A stretch of DNA of 64,000 nt from Hybos culiciformis (GCA_964007475.1 OZ023274.1:74845303-74909302), one strand, 5' to 3'; shown: positions 46,040 to 58,908, counted from the first letter of the stretch. The notes: a model not told the origin generated them from the sequence alone. Made by a program: numbers and translations.

Positions 46040-46600
46040 TAACTAAATTGTTATTACAAATTTTCCTCGATTTTTCATGCAAGTTTTCATGGTTGTTAAA
46101 GATTTATAAAAGCAACTTTATGCAACTCATTTCGCTCTACAACTTTGTTTCAGGTTGCAAAACGTTCAAACTCTTCCTTGGTCGGAAAAACTCCGTTTTA
46201 CATGAATTTTCCTCGATTTTTTCTGCAAGTTTTCACCATTGTCGGAGAGAAAGTAATGATGCCAGTTAATAGATAACTTAATCCTGCATAATTTAGAAAA
46301 CTTTTTTAACCAGAAAATTTTTCGGAAAACTCTGCATTTTTCCTAAAACGGATTTATCACTAATCAAATTTGTACCAAATTTTCAAATGATTTTTGTCGA
46401 TTTTCCGGATTTTTCATGAAAAGTTCCGGTTCAAATTTTAATAGATTCAATAGTCACGCGACATGAACCTGTGTGCCAAATTTCAACTCGCTGTGATGAC
46501 GAAAATCGGGTCTACGAGAGTGTCGAAAATAGTCAAAATACAGACAGACAAATTCGTGTACGGGTTAATTATAATTGTGGGCTCAAAAAGGAAAGTAACA
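46040..46600. repeat. degenerate dispersed repeat with internal partial duplication
   Basis: The phrase TTTTCCTCGATTTTT, followed by GCAAGTTTTCA, occurs near 46060 and again near 46205, and a weaker form (GTCGATTTTCCGGATTTTTC) near 46396. The right part is G+C richer (GTCACGCGACATGAACCTG, then CAGACAGACAAATTCGTG). Insect genomes have many repeats with this kind of text, but I cannot name the family or fix the borders. Confidence 0.45.
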
Positions 46601-46766
46601 CTTATTTAAAGAACTAAATTTTATGATATCGGCCCCAATAATTTAAATATGTAATTGTTTAATTTAGAGAATTCCTTCTTGGATAATTAAATTATTAAAA
46701 TATTACTTTTAATTCTAGATTCGTAAGCTTATAAAGAATATATAATAATATAATATTAAAAAAAAA

Positions 46767-46819
46767 CTGTCGGCCCACCGGGCATTTGCCCGGTATGCCC
46801 GACTGCCAGTCCGCCGCTG
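46767..46819. repeat. GC-rich transposon-end fragment with hairpin
   Basis: A sharply G+C-rich island reads, on the minus strand, CAGCGGCGGACTGGCAGTCG then GGCATACCGGGCAAATGCCCGG. CCGGGCA-TTT-GCCCGG is a perfect hairpin. A start of CAGCGGCGGACTGG resembles hAT-type ends seen in animal genomes. No partner end was found on the left, so it is taken as a solo end. Confidence 0.5.
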
Positions 46820-48320
46820 TTCTTAATAGTGTAAATCAAAAAACTTTCAGATTTCGAAATATAACATCATTTGTAGAAAAATAAAAGATACAACAAGAAA
46901 TAGAAGATATTTTTCATACTTATATTAAAAAAAAGGAACACTAAAAAAAACAATTCAAAATAAATTTATAAATTAATATTTTGGTAGTTAGCACAAAAAA
47001 TTCCTTAAAAATTAATGCACTATACCTACAAATAAAAAGTTAAAACTTTTACAAATGAGTTATATTTTTTCTTCAAAAATTAATATTTAAGTCTAGACCG
47101 GAAATTTTAACATAAAATTTACCAAAATTTTCAATTATATAAAAATTTGATGAAAAAGAATTATTGTTTTATCAAAACTTTAGAATATTTTTGTAAGTAT
47201 GTAAGTATATTTAATTAATATAGGTGAATAATTTTAATTGGACTAAAATGCACACGAAGTCAGTTCGGCATTCAAAAATAATAAAAATTGAAATTTGAAT
47301 GCAAATTTTGCAAATTTTTCAAAAATAAAGTGAAATAAAATAAAAATATTATAATACATGAATGAAAAAAAGCAGGGATTTCAAAATAAAAAGGTCAAAA
47401 AAGGATTAATATGTTAGAGAAATACAATGAAAATAATGTATATTTTATTTTATGTTCTAACATATGAATTTGTGATTAAATAAAATGTCGGAATAAAAAT
47501 TTAATATACATTTTTGTATTTTCAATAAAAAAATGTGTTATAACCGCAATCTCATTTTTTCATTTGCTAAAAAAAAAATTTAAAAACATTCAAGCCACCT
47601 TACAACCATAGTTCGATTGTTGTAATTTCACAAATATAGAAATGATGTCATAACAAAATATTGAATAAAAATATTTCAGTTTTAATTTAAATTGCATTAA
47701 TCATTTTTATTTTCAATATCTCATTCAACTTGTAAGTCAATTTCATCCAACATAAAACGCAACGCAGGTAAGGACTTTTTTGACTGTAAATACAATTGAC
47801 TTTCCATATTTGACTAGATTTCTACTTTATGTTTTTTATGATGATAATTATACAAGATTTTTGATACAACGTCATAATTTTTCATCACATGAAAATGTGT
47901 TCATAAAATAAAAATTTGTTTCCTGTAAAATATATGAAATAGTTATAATAAAAAAGCATTTCTTTTTTGCATTGAAGTTAAAAGAAAAACACGTTTTTTA
48001 AGGGAAAACGTGAAATAATTTAATATTCTTAAAAAAATATATTTTTTATTATACAATTTTCTTTCCTTGTGCAATAAATATACACATATAAATTTAGTTA
48101 ACAAAAAGGTTAACCAGACGCGTCAAATTTGGTATATTAAATATAAATGCCAAAATGTTGACATTTATAATATTTTTGATAAGGATTTATAATAGAAGTG
48201 TGTGTTTTAAATCATGCAAATTTATACTCAAATTTGTGAAATAACTGATAAGAAAAAAACTTCAGTAAAAACTAATCAAAAATATTTCTTAATAGAAGAA
48301 CTTTTTTTTTTTTATTTTTC
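46820..48320. other. AT-rich non-coding stretch
   Basis: No supported feature. Confidence 0.55.
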
Positions 48321-48323
48321 AGG

Positions 48324-49605
48324 AAAGACACAAATAGTGACCATCAAGTAAACATAGTTGGCAACATGTAGATGGAAATCGAATATAATAATATAACGAC
48401 AATATCAGATAACGAAAGTGAATTTAATCTTATTTATTTAACTATACAAATTTATAGTCATTATTAAATTCTATGTATATTAAAGTTAATTTTTTTCTTT
48501 AAACTTAATATAACTAGTATGTTGTATAAAAATAAAATAAATCAATAAAAAAAGTTTTCTTTTTTTTTCAGAAAATTCTCTAAGCATTTTGTCAACCTTG
48601 GCCTTAAGACCTTGAAATTTTTCCTTTTTATTTAATCATTGCATTGAAACTAAAATTAAAAAAATCAATATAGTTTTTTTTATAAAATTTGAAATGATTC
48701 CAATAATATAAATGTATACTTAAGGAAAGCATAATAAATTTTTGTGGCTATTTCAAGCAATGATGATGCTATGAAATATTAATTTTATTTCAGATCATAA
48801 AATACCGATGGATTTTAATTTGTTACTCAAAGAATTATTTGTTTTTCTATTGCAAATACAGAAAGTCCTAAATTTAACTTGCTAAGTGCAGGCATAGTGC
48901 AATTCGTTTATTATAACCAAATTGAAATAACACTAATTTTTTATTTATTTCCAAAATTCCAAAAAAAATTGGGAAACTTATTTATCAAATACAGAATTAT
49001 GGAATTTACCAAAAACTCAGTTCAACTTCTGAATATTTAAATTTTAATTTTGGCGCAATCGCTGCAAAATTTTCTCACAAGAAGAAAAATTGGAAAGTTA
49101 AGTTCTGTATATAGTTGAATTTCGACATTCCTTGCATTTGGACGAAATACAAAATTTCGTGAAAATAAATGATAAAAAATAATTATTCGTATACAATTTG
49201 AATAAGAAATTTCTAAATTATGATAAAATTTATAAATATCTGGTAAAATATATGTTAAATTAGATGGGAAGAAGGTATCTTGTGAAATAGGAGTTGGTAA
49301 AACGAATCACATACTTTTAAAATTTAAATAAATTTAAGAGATTTTTAAAGCTCAATATTCTCAGGCGGTCTTATTGTAACAATTTTATATTACTGACTAG
49401 CTCATGTAATAAGTATTTTTCTCTTTATTTTAAAGATTGAAACCTCATACAGCACGAAATGAAAATGATGTTCAAATTAGAACTAACAAATATAATAAAA
49501 ATAATTATAATATAGAAATTCTTCAAACTCAACTTAGTAATTTAAAAAAATTGTTATGTAGTAATTTTTTAACCACACTTTGTAAAATATGTTCTGTATT
49601 CCTTT
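48324..49605 (+). other. cluster of candidate short exons, gene model unresolved
   Basis: Three acceptor-preceded open segments with protein-like composition lie close together. After TTATTTTTCAG (48323) a frame reads KDTNSDHQVNIVGNM, a TAG, then MEIEYNNITTISDNESE from ATG 48372. After TTTTATTTCAG (about 48795) comes HKIPMDFNLLLKELFVFLLQ. After TCTTTATTTTAAAG (about 49434) comes LKPHTARNENDVQIRT and on to IEILQTQLSNLKKLL, ending at TAA 49603-49605. The first and second can be joined in phase across GTGAAT...CAG, but no good donor links the second to the third. No family is recognised. Confidence 0.25.
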
Positions 49606-50544
49606 AAAAATTATGTATTTCTTTTCTACAGTTTTCACACAGTTTTCTCAAAAAAAAAAAAAAAAAACTCAAAAAATTAAACCAAGGTAACAAAACAAAT
49701 TAAATCGGTTAACTAAATTTATAAATTTTATTCAATCGAATAAATGGTATAATCATGAAAAATAATTTTCGATATCAACATTATAAAGCTCATATTTCAG
49801 TGAAAATTTTAACATATAGCCTCTTTCATTGTCATAATTTTGGAACTGTACAAAAAAGTTCATAAAACTTAATATGTCCTTTGAAAACATGATTCCCTTG
49901 AAAAAAGAAAAAGATCCAGCATTAAATGAGTACAAAAATTATTTTTTGTTATTGTTCCAAAAATTTAAATTTTTTTATTTTATGCAATTTATTATTTGGC
50001 AACAGTAGGAAAAAATTAGCTCTCCCAAGTTTACCATTAAAATTATATATGTATATCTGTAATCTTTTCTGTTTTTGTTTTTTTTTTGTAGATAGATAGT
50101 ATTTAGTTCATTTCTATATACAAGTACGTAAAAAATGCAGCAGAAGTTTTTAGTTTTTATATATGTTTATAAATATTTACAAAATTTTAACTGTTCTGTT
50201 TAGTACGGATAGCTCCATTTCCACCATGATATTTTTTTCATAAGTAAAAAAAGTTAAGTTGAAAATGTCTCACACTCCATAAAAAATAGAAAAATTCATG
50301 GAAAAATTTAGTTTGTGAAAAATTTTGAATTGCACCTCTTTTATATTTTATAAATATAATTTTTTTTTTTTTATCCATTTTATAAGATTTACATAATATT
50401 TATTTGAGATAGTGGATAGAGATAGTAAGAGATATTAAAAAACTTCTATATTACACATCGTTTCTGACAAAGTTAATTTTGTATTTGATAAAAAAAAAAA
50501 GTTAAATCCGAAAGGTTATGCACTCACAGCACTTAAATTATAAA
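49606..50544. other. AT-rich non-coding stretch
   Basis: Only homopolymer-rich DNA. A 60-codon minus-strand frame at 49753-49935 is open but unsupported. Confidence 0.5.
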
Positions 50545-50625
50545 TCTTTTGACATGATAGTAAAGCGTTCGCCTCGAATAGCGCACATACTATTGACATA
50601 CATTTCTATCTTCGAATAAGTAAGG
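50545..50625 (+). repeat. possible decayed tRNA-like or SINE head
   Basis: GACATGATAGTAAAGCG followed by TTCGCCTCGAATAGCGCA resembles a D-arm (A box) and anticodon arm, and ATCTTCGAATA about 45 nt later resembles a weak B box (GTTCGAATC). The arms do not pair well enough for a functional tRNA. Confidence 0.2.
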
Positions 50626-52360
50626 TTTCAAGATTTTTTTTTTAAATAATTCACTTATAAACTTGCAAAAAAAAAAATTAAAAATAATAATGATACTTAA
50701 TATTTTTAATCCTTGATATGATACGCATACGATTATACAACGATTAAAAAAATCAAGAAAAATACTATTTAGTAAGGCTATTTATGTGTGATAAATGATT
50801 AGATTTTAGATACATAATAGAGAATCTTTGGCAGGCAGGCCCATTCTAACTTTCTCAACAATTAACGATTGCATTAAATATTTGATTGAACCATTTTAAC
50901 TAATTTGAACTATAATGATTGCAATCTATATAAATTCCACTTAAATTGATCCAAGTGCAACCTCTTTTTTTAAAACTTAAAAATTTAAAAAAAAATAAAT
51001 TTTATGAAAAAGTTCATTGAATATTCACCCGTACATCCAATACGTGCATAATATCCGATGTCCTTCCACTTGAAATAAATAAATAGAAATAATACAACTG
51101 ATTTGAAGGTTTTTTTTTCCTGAAAGACTACGAAAACTTTTTTTATAATTATGTAAATGTGACAGCTTTTTAATTTATAAAAAGTTTACGGGGAAAAAAA
51201 TGTTTTTATTGATATTTACACTTTTTGGTATGAGTTTTTTTTCATGTGAACTTTCGTACCAAAAAAAAAAAATGTTTAACATTTTTAAATCTGTTTTTTA
51301 AAGCTTTTCTGATAACGTGATTTTTCACCTAAAAAGAAAAAGGTTTTCACAAATTTTTTTCATTAAATTGAATTAGGTAATAAAAATTATTTATATTGTT
51401 AAAAAATACTTAAAAATTTACGTAAAAAAGTTGAACGAAGAAAAAAAACCAAGAGGAAGTAAAATTTTTTAAAACTTTTATAATAATTATTTTATGAAAT
51501 CATAGAACAAAATTTTTTGAATTATTCCTGAGAGAACTTTTAAAAAATTATTTAATTTTTGAGAATTTTTTTTAAATGTTCCATAAATAATAAAAATTAT
51601 GTAATTATGTAAGTTATATAAATTGTCGTTGGTCTTCTTTTTTTTTTTTTTTTTAAAACCTAAATAAAAGCAAGAATTTCCAGAACTTTGTTCAAATGAT
51701 ATTATTTAAACATAAAGTTAAAATAATTGTTAGATTAAATGTTTAAAAAGAAAAAAAAATTCCACAATTTTAAATTTTATGCAAAGAAATTGGTCTCACT
51801 AGAAAATTATGAATAAAGAATTTTTTATTTTATGTGCGATATTGAAATGGGAATTAATTGTTCGTGGTACATAGCTGTGATATGTAATTTTATGATAAAA
51901 AAAAAACAATAATTCCCAATGGCTAAATTTTCATGAATTATTCTTGATTTATCATTTTCTTTATTAAATTCATTTTTATGTTCTAAATAAACGATGGGTA
52001 GGTAATTTCATAATTTTATTGAAATTTTTTTTAAGTTATAAAGATAAAGGAATTTTATTAATATGCGATAATTTTTGTGAAAACCTAAAACAAATATAAT
52101 TCGTTCATTTGCAATTTCTTGAGATAATATGAAGTGCAAATACCAATAGTATTTTGGTAACTTCGAACAATATTAGATTTGATTAAGCATATATAGAAAA
52201 AAAATTTATAATTTGGTTTTATGGTATACAATCATTGTACTAACATAATAAGCAGGATCAACATATTTTTAAGTGTGCAAAGACAATATCTGAATAATAC
52301 ATAACAATAATGAAATAAAGCTTTGTTACGTAAAAAATTGTCTAGACGAATGTTATTCAC
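50626..52360. other. AT-rich stretch with one short inverted repeat
   Basis: The only structure is ATGGGAATTAATTGTT at about 51848 with its partner AACAATAATTCCCAT at about 51906-51920, a hairpin of about 75 bp. It may be a small fold-back element, but no target duplication was found. Confidence 0.4.
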
Positions 52361-52480
52361 AAATCAAAATGTCCTTTTTTATTATACACTTTTTTATGAT
52401 ATAAATGACAAAAAAAAGGTATAAAATAAATTAGAAGAATCTCCTGAAATGTTGTTAAAAAAAAGGCACATTTTGATTTA
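52361..52480. repeat. 120-bp inverted-repeat element
   Basis: AAATCAAAATGTCCTTTTTT at the left pairs with AAAAAAGGCACATTTTGATTT at the right with one extra base. No target duplication was identified, so this is either a MITE remnant or a chance palindrome in A/T-rich DNA. The G/C positions all pair. Confidence 0.5.
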
Positions 52481-53101
52481 TGAATTGTTATTATTTATTG
52501 ACATTCAGCTCAATTGAATTTTTGAAGTAATAATTTAGTATTATGAATGACTACACCATATTATAATTGCTATTGTAAAAATATAGTAGTTTATAGTTCA
52601 CTTATACTTTATGATAAGTTCATTCATCTGTATATTCATTAAAAATAAGGCACTGACTTATTTTCTAGCTTAATGAATGTAGGAAAAAAATAATACTAAT
52701 AATAAAACATATAAATATAAAAAAAATTTTATGCCGAATATGACTAAAGTCTGAAAAATGATATATGTATTAAAAAAATAATATTATGATCAGTTTTTCT
52801 TTGCTGTAATCTTACTAAAATCATCCATAAGCTCAGCTTTACGACTTACAGCTGCTGCAGTTGTCTTTTATTCCAGTAAAAGGTCTATATGTCAGTAATG
52901 ATATGATAGGCAGTTGTAAGTATATATATAACATCATTAAGAAAAATAAATTGAAAATTTAAAATTGATATTTTAACGGCCATAATATACATATCTGATC
53001 ATTTCCAAAAATTAATTAAGATTTCTTAATAATAAATATTATTATTTGATAAAAATAAAAATATAGAATCGATATTTATATAGCCATAAGCTTCAACTTA
53101 A

Positions 53102-53195
53102 CGTGTGAGTTACACTTGCAGAAAAATTCTGCTAAATTAGTTATTATTGTATTTGTGTTTTATTTGTGTTATTTTTCAGCTAGTGTAACTCGCAC
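53102..53195. mobile_element. 94-bp TTAA-flanked MITE
   Basis: Inverted ends CGTGTGAGTTACACTTGC and GCTAGTGTAACTCGCAC are bordered by TTAA on both sides (53098-53101 and 53196-53199), and the pairing extends inward through AGAAAAAT/ATTTTTC. A TTAA duplication is the hallmark of piggyBac-type transposases. The ends lack the usual CCC, so the class is inferred. Confidence 0.7.
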
Positions 53196-54160
53196 TTAAT
53201 ATTAAACCTCTACAATTACCACATAATAGCCAAAAACTCTTAATCAGTTAATGTATAAATATATGTATGTAATAATCGCAATAAGATAAGGAAAACATAG
53301 AGGTGTAACAAAAAAGAAAAATTATTGAGGTAATCATAGCATTTTATTGTAATGCAAAATGTATGCTAAATTTGTCCTTGTTTTTTGTTTGTTATAACGT
53401 AATTTCTTTTTTCTTTTTCTTTTTTTTTTTTTGCCAAAAACTTTTTAAATTGCCCTATTTTGTTTCATAATGGTAAATTTTTTCTTCAGCATACATGAAT
53501 TTATACATATGAACCTACATATATATGAACGGTTTTATATTTACCAAACGCTTTTTGGTTTTATTCCTGTTATGAGTATTACCAAGAAAAAAAATCATGG
53601 AGTAGAAAAGAGAATAAATGTTTATCAACCTAACAACATTTATCACACATTATAATTTTTTTCAACATATTTACATAATGAAAAAGTTTAATTTGGATTT
53701 AAAGTGGTTTAAAAAAATAAAGAAAAACAAATTATCAGCTAAAAAATTATTTTGGATTTAAGGTTTCATATTCAGCCCATCTGATATTTATATAGTATAG
53801 TTTTTCCAGAAATTTTTAACCGAAACCACAATTTAGTTACAGAACTCGATTGTATAATATTAATATATGGTAAAGAAAGAGTTTGAAAGGGTTGAAATAA
53901 AAATACAGAATTAGAGTTCAACAAATAACATAATTTTCTTCTTTAAGTTTGATATGGAATTCAATTAAACAATTTCACGTTTTGTTCAGTCAAAATAAAA
54001 TATTCGCCGTAATTTTTTGCTTATTAATCACAAATAAAATAATGTATACATGTAATTTTTATTAATTAAAATTGCATATATAATTCAGGTAAGTGTTAGT
54101 TTTGCAGAAACCAGTGGTGCAGATTTTTTTTTTCATATTGTACAACTGGTCAAATTTAAA

Positions 54161-54286
54161 CCAATTTTGCAACCATTTGTGCAAACATTTTGACCACTTG
54201 TGCAGAGACATACCAATTGTGCAGACATATCATTTGTGCAGAGCCAAAATACCACTTGTGCACAAACATACCATTTGTGCAGACAT
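54161..54286. repeat. 18-21-bp irregular tandem repeat
   Basis: Six or seven units of the form CCA(Y/A)TTGTGCAGACATA with spacing 17-21 bp. Examples are CCACTTGTGCAGAGACATA, CCAATTGTGCAGACATAT and CCATTTGTGCAGACAT. The invariant core is TTGTGCA. Open frames on both strands across it (plus 54093-54293, 54200-54451; minus 54133-54456) simply translate the repeat and are not taken as genes. Confidence 0.8.
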
Positions 54287-54459
54287 AATTTAAATAAATT
54301 AAGCTCAGAGCTCGTAACTCGTACTGAGAAATTGCAAACTAATTGCAAAATAATTGATAAGATACATAGAAGATACATAGAACTTTGTTTTAGCTTTAGG
54401 CAAAACAAAATCGAGATAAAGATAGAATTAAACTTAAAAATGCTTAGGTAATTCACATA

Positions 54460-55685
54460 TTTCTATAACCGTCCCCATATTTAAGTCTTCATATTCCTTT
54501 ATCGAAACCCTTTTTTTTTAATAACAATTACAGCAATAAATTATTTTTTCATTCTTTAAATCTACATAACATTTTCTTTTCCATTGTCTTTTTATGTTTT
54601 CATGCTAAAGTTTTTATTGAATAAAAACAAATTGAAATGCTGAAAGTTTCAGTTTTTTTTTCTGGACAGAACATATACGGTATAAGATTCTTAATCTTTA
54701 TAACAATTCGAACTTTCGATACCTAAAATATAACATCAAGGAATTATTCAAGAATTCATATAACGTAATATTGAAATTTATTGGTTAATAATATCTGCAA
54801 GATACGAAAATCATGATGATGAAAAACTTCGCTGGCTGCTGCATTTTAAGTTCTTCATACAGAATATTTGATTAATGAAATTTTGGGTTTGAAAATTCAT
54901 ATAAAGTACCTATATTCGATAAAATTATATTGAACATTTTCAACTTTTAGCATAAGAACACATTATTGTAAAAAAAAAAACCAACGAATTCCTAAAACTT
55001 TATTTGTCTTGTTGATGTAAAGTTTACACACCAATAAGTAATTCAAAATTCACATTCAATTGAGAGGGAAATGTTCAAGGATATTGATAACAATGATTTT
55101 CATGATTCACAATATAACATACATGCTTTATGTGGTTCTTTAAATCTAATATACACATATAAATATCATAATATTTATTTTGTTACTATACATCATTAAA
55201 ATTGTATAGTGGATTGTACATTTGATATTGAAATTTTAAATGATTTTGAAAACTTTATTAATATAAAAAACTCAACATTATTGTCAATTATGTTTTTTTT
55301 TATTCAAAATTTCTTTCAAAATGTTTTTAGCAAAAAAAATTTTTTTTTTAATTTTCATAATATAAGATAACACAGTTCATAATATAAGATAACAAAATAC
55401 ATTAGGAATTTGAAATTCAGAATTTGAAATTTTTAAATTTTTTTAAGGGTGAAGCACTAGTGATTTTATTTAATAACTATGAGAAAATTTAATGACATGT
55501 TTTCGATTTATAATCCCCAGATTTTTATATCGCTTACGACAGATTGGCTTGGAACATACAGAAAAATCATCTAGGTTTTCTATTGTTGACGCTGAGAATA
55601 AAATAAAATAAGAAATGAAAATATAAAAATATAGGTATTTCAAAATTGTATTAGTTCCAAAAATTGTTGTATTATACATAGATCA
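54460..55685. other. AT-rich non-coding stretch
   Basis: No supported feature. Confidence 0.55.
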
Positions 55686-55693
55686 GTATATGC

Positions 55694-55997
55694 CAGGGGT
55701 GCTCAAACGTTTATGTATGGAGAGTCATGTTCGAAAATAGTAAAATACTGTAGAGCCGCAAAATTATCAATGCAAACTCAAATTTAAATTTTATTATCAT
55801 TTTTAGCATTGTTTTAAAACTATTATCTTTAATATAACATTTAATGCATTTAAAAATTACTTAAAATATTCACGAATATCAGAAAAATTATATTAAAATT
55901 ATATAATAATAAAATACAAAATTTCAATTACAATACAACTTAATAATTTATTGAGCCACAATAAAAATCCCAAAGAGCCGCAGATTGAGCTTGTCTG
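55694..55997. mobile_element. 304-bp hAT MITE
   Basis: The ends CAGGGGTGCTCAAACG and GATTGAGCTTGTCTG share CAG....GCTCAA in inverted orientation. The flanks GTATATGC (55686-55693) and GTATATGA (55998-56005) form an 8-bp duplication with one mismatch and a central TA. GAGCCGC-type motifs occur near both ends (AGAGCCGCA at about 55752 and 55975), as in the element at 10893, so the two may belong to related families. Confidence 0.82.
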
Positions 55998-56009
55998 GTA
56001 TATGAAATT

Positions 56010-57205
56010 ACTTGGTAAATTTTTATTAAATATTAATTTTCAAAAAATTTGATTTTTGTATAATATACAAGGAAAATAATATTTTTTTTTTTTAATTATA
56101 TATTATATTTCGGTGTTTTTATCTGTAAATATTTTTTTTACCTAAAAGTTATTAAAAGTTATAATCGTATAATAATCCTAATTGGGTTTAATTAAAGAAT
56201 ATGGAGATTTTTATTTTAGTACTATGGGCTTTTCTTTTTTTTTATTATGAAAAGAAATATAAAGGAAATCAAAAATTTCATTATACGACTAGAATCTCAG
56301 ATGATTATTATTTCATTAAAGCTCTATTTATTCGTGAATCTATGTTTATAGTATAATTTTTTAGAAATAAGTATATATATGTATATAAAAAAATTTTACT
56401 AATGGCAATTAAAATCTGGATTTTGTCACAAATAATTAAAAACATATCTTTTGAATGATGAATTGTTAAGAGAATTTTTTTTTATCTAATTGCAAAAGTA
56501 AAAGTAAGTTAAGCTAAAATCCCCGCTACCTATATACTTTGAGTTTTTTCGTCATTCTTGTGTCTGATATTAGAACGACTTTGTTAAACCTATAAGCCCT
56601 AAATGTCATTTGAATACTAATATATATCTATATTGCTTTACTTAAATAAATGCCGATGGCAATTTTATAGGAGACCTTCCTTTTAAATTGAATCATTTAT
56701 TCTTGCTAATAAGAATTTCAGTGTGTGTAAAAAAGGCAAAAAAAAAATTTATTTTATGTTTTTTCTTAAAAAAATTTATCTGTTAATAAATTCAATTATA
56801 TTTAAGTAGTTAAGTTGTTCAAAATTCATGTTTTCCAAAAATACTTTGTTATTGATTTATTTTCTTTTGATACATAAAATTTTATTAAAGTTAGACAGGC
56901 ATATATACAATCTTATTATGTTGAGATGAACACCCAACCGGTTAAATGAATGTACACATTTATATAATATGTATTACGTATGCAATTTATATTTTATTAA
57001 TTAGATAAATTTATGATGATTTTAGAACATTTTTATATTAATTTATAATTTTATATAATTGAATAATTTTTTTTTTCAATGAAAATTTAATTAATTTGTT
57101 TTATAATAATTGAAATATTAATCCGATTACAATAATGATATTCATAATTATGTATCATTGATGTAAATTATTGATGAACGGTTCGATGAAAGGTTTTATT
57201 TTTTG
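56010..57205. other. AT-rich non-coding stretch
   Basis: No supported feature. Confidence 0.55.
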
Positions 57206-57209
57206 ACAG

Positions 57210-57293
57210 AAAGTAATCTGGAAACATACCAGATTCGAAATCCGCACACTCTTCTGGTTGAGTCGCTTTGCGGACAGACGTGGATGTTCATAA
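57210..57293 (+). CDS. candidate terminal coding exon, unknown protein
   Basis: An 84-nt segment with about half G+C, striking in this DNA, directly follows an acceptor (GGTTTTATTTTTTGACAG). It reads KVIWKHTRFEIRTLFWLSRF and then ADRRGCS before TAA. The minus strand is also open across it (57155-57343, containing YEHPRLSAKRLNQKSVRIS), so the strand is not certain. No family is recognised. It could instead be the remnant of a transposon. Confidence 0.3.
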   Translation, partial: KVIWKHTRFEIRTLFWLSRFADRRGCS

Positions 57294-57476
57294 GAGATAA
57301 TTAAGAACGAGAAATCGAATTGGATACTAAAAACTATTTCCAATTTTCTGTGTCGAAAAGGATATACTAGTACGTTTCCTTAATTTCGATAAATCATTTA
57401 ACTATTTTGTGAATAAATTATTGAAAAACATATAAAAATTAAATACAAAGCCCTCGAAAAACAAATATTAATAATA

Positions 57477-58052
57477 TGGCTCTGTTTCTAAAATTTCTTA
57501 AAAATTTATAAGAATTCAGATGTTCTCAATATTATTTTAACTGTTATTTTTGAGTAAGTAAATGTCTAAATAGTTTTTTTTTGTTTGAAGTTAATTTATA
57601 AAACTTTTTAACGTCTATTATTAATTACCTCTTTTTATTTTTCAGTAACAATAGTAATTTTTTTTTTTCGTTTCGAGTCACGGAAACTAGAACTAATTGT
57701 CAGTTACTAGGACTACAAAATTTAATGCGATTACTTTTATTCGAAGCGTTATTAGTCCAACAAATTAAATAAAAAAAAAAAAAGTTGGCAAATAATCTTA
57801 CTTTTAGAGAATTTTTCGTTGAAACATTGATATCGTTAAAACATCATTCAAAATTTTAGTCATCGAGTCGCGAATACAATGGAGAATTTCGTTATTTTCC
57901 AAAAAAAAAAAAAAAAACTCTCACTTCATTGAGTAAGGGGACGAGCCAAGCTACAAAAATCTGTTAAACTTTTTAAAATAGGACGTCTATTTACTGAGAA
58001 ATCGGAGCAAACGTCAAAAAAAATGGTATCGAGTCACGGCGAAACAGAGCCA
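57477..58052. mobile_element. 576-bp TIR element, TA target
   Basis: Perfect 12-bp inverted ends TGGCTCTGTTTC/GAAACAGAGCCA are bordered by TA (57475-57476 and 58053-58054). The motif CGAGTCACGG occurs near the right end and again inside at about 57674. It contains several long A runs and no recognisable transposase, so it is a non-autonomous Tc1/mariner- or pogo-type element. Confidence 0.8.
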
Positions 58053-58908
58053 TATCATAAAGGAAGTATAAATAGAGGAACTAGTCCCATACAAAAAATT
58101 CGAATAAAAAAAGTTAAATAAAATTAGATCAGACCCCCAAGCTTTTATTTTTGTTTAGAATATATCGCTATAACGAGAGAGCTTTATAGCTTTTAAAATA
58201 TTTTTTATATAAAGCTTTTAAAAATAAACAAAATATTTCCTTTATTATAATTGTATTTTAATGTTTATAGTATTTGTTCTCTATAAAAAAAAAAATTGGG
58301 TTAGATAAATGTAAATAAAAAAATTATATTTGAAAGCATTAATTAATAAATTCATTTTATTTCATGTTTATTTACATATCGTCGATCTCGTGCAAAAAGA
58401 ACGAAACTGTAAGTTTGGCCGTTTTGACCTAATATTGTACAAAAATCATAAAAAAACTAAAATTTGAATATGTTCAAAGATGCAATAAATTGATATTAGC
58501 ACATCACAACAATACATATTTAGACACATATTTTTTCATGTATTCATTATAGTTATGATTTTTCGCACAACTACATTCGAATTTTTATAAGTTGTGTAAT
58601 TTTAAAACTAAACATCCTCAAAATTGAAAAAAATTAATGAGTTTCTTTGTATACTTTTTTTGACCAAAAAAAAACTATGCAATACCTCTGAATTAAAAAA
58701 AAACTCACTCAAACAACAAAAAACAACAATGTCAGATACCTCTAAATACAAAAAATTCGCTCCCAACCCTGAGTATGAACTAGCTTTTTTGTAAAAGCTA
58801 GTTATTTTTTTCTTTTTTTTTGTATAGAACACGTTAGTTTATAGGTTAGTTTATAGGTCAGTTCGAGCTAAATGTTAGTTTAAAGGTTTAAGTGGAGCTC
58901 GCTTATAC

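Noticed and set aside
51233..51275. Short inverted repeat TTTTTGGTA/TACCAAAAA
   Set aside because: Only nine paired bases, mostly A/T, with no duplication; easily chance.
54133..54456. 107-codon minus-strand frame and two plus-strand frames over the same DNA
   Set aside because: They translate the TTGTGCA tandem array on both strands; no family signature outside the repeat.
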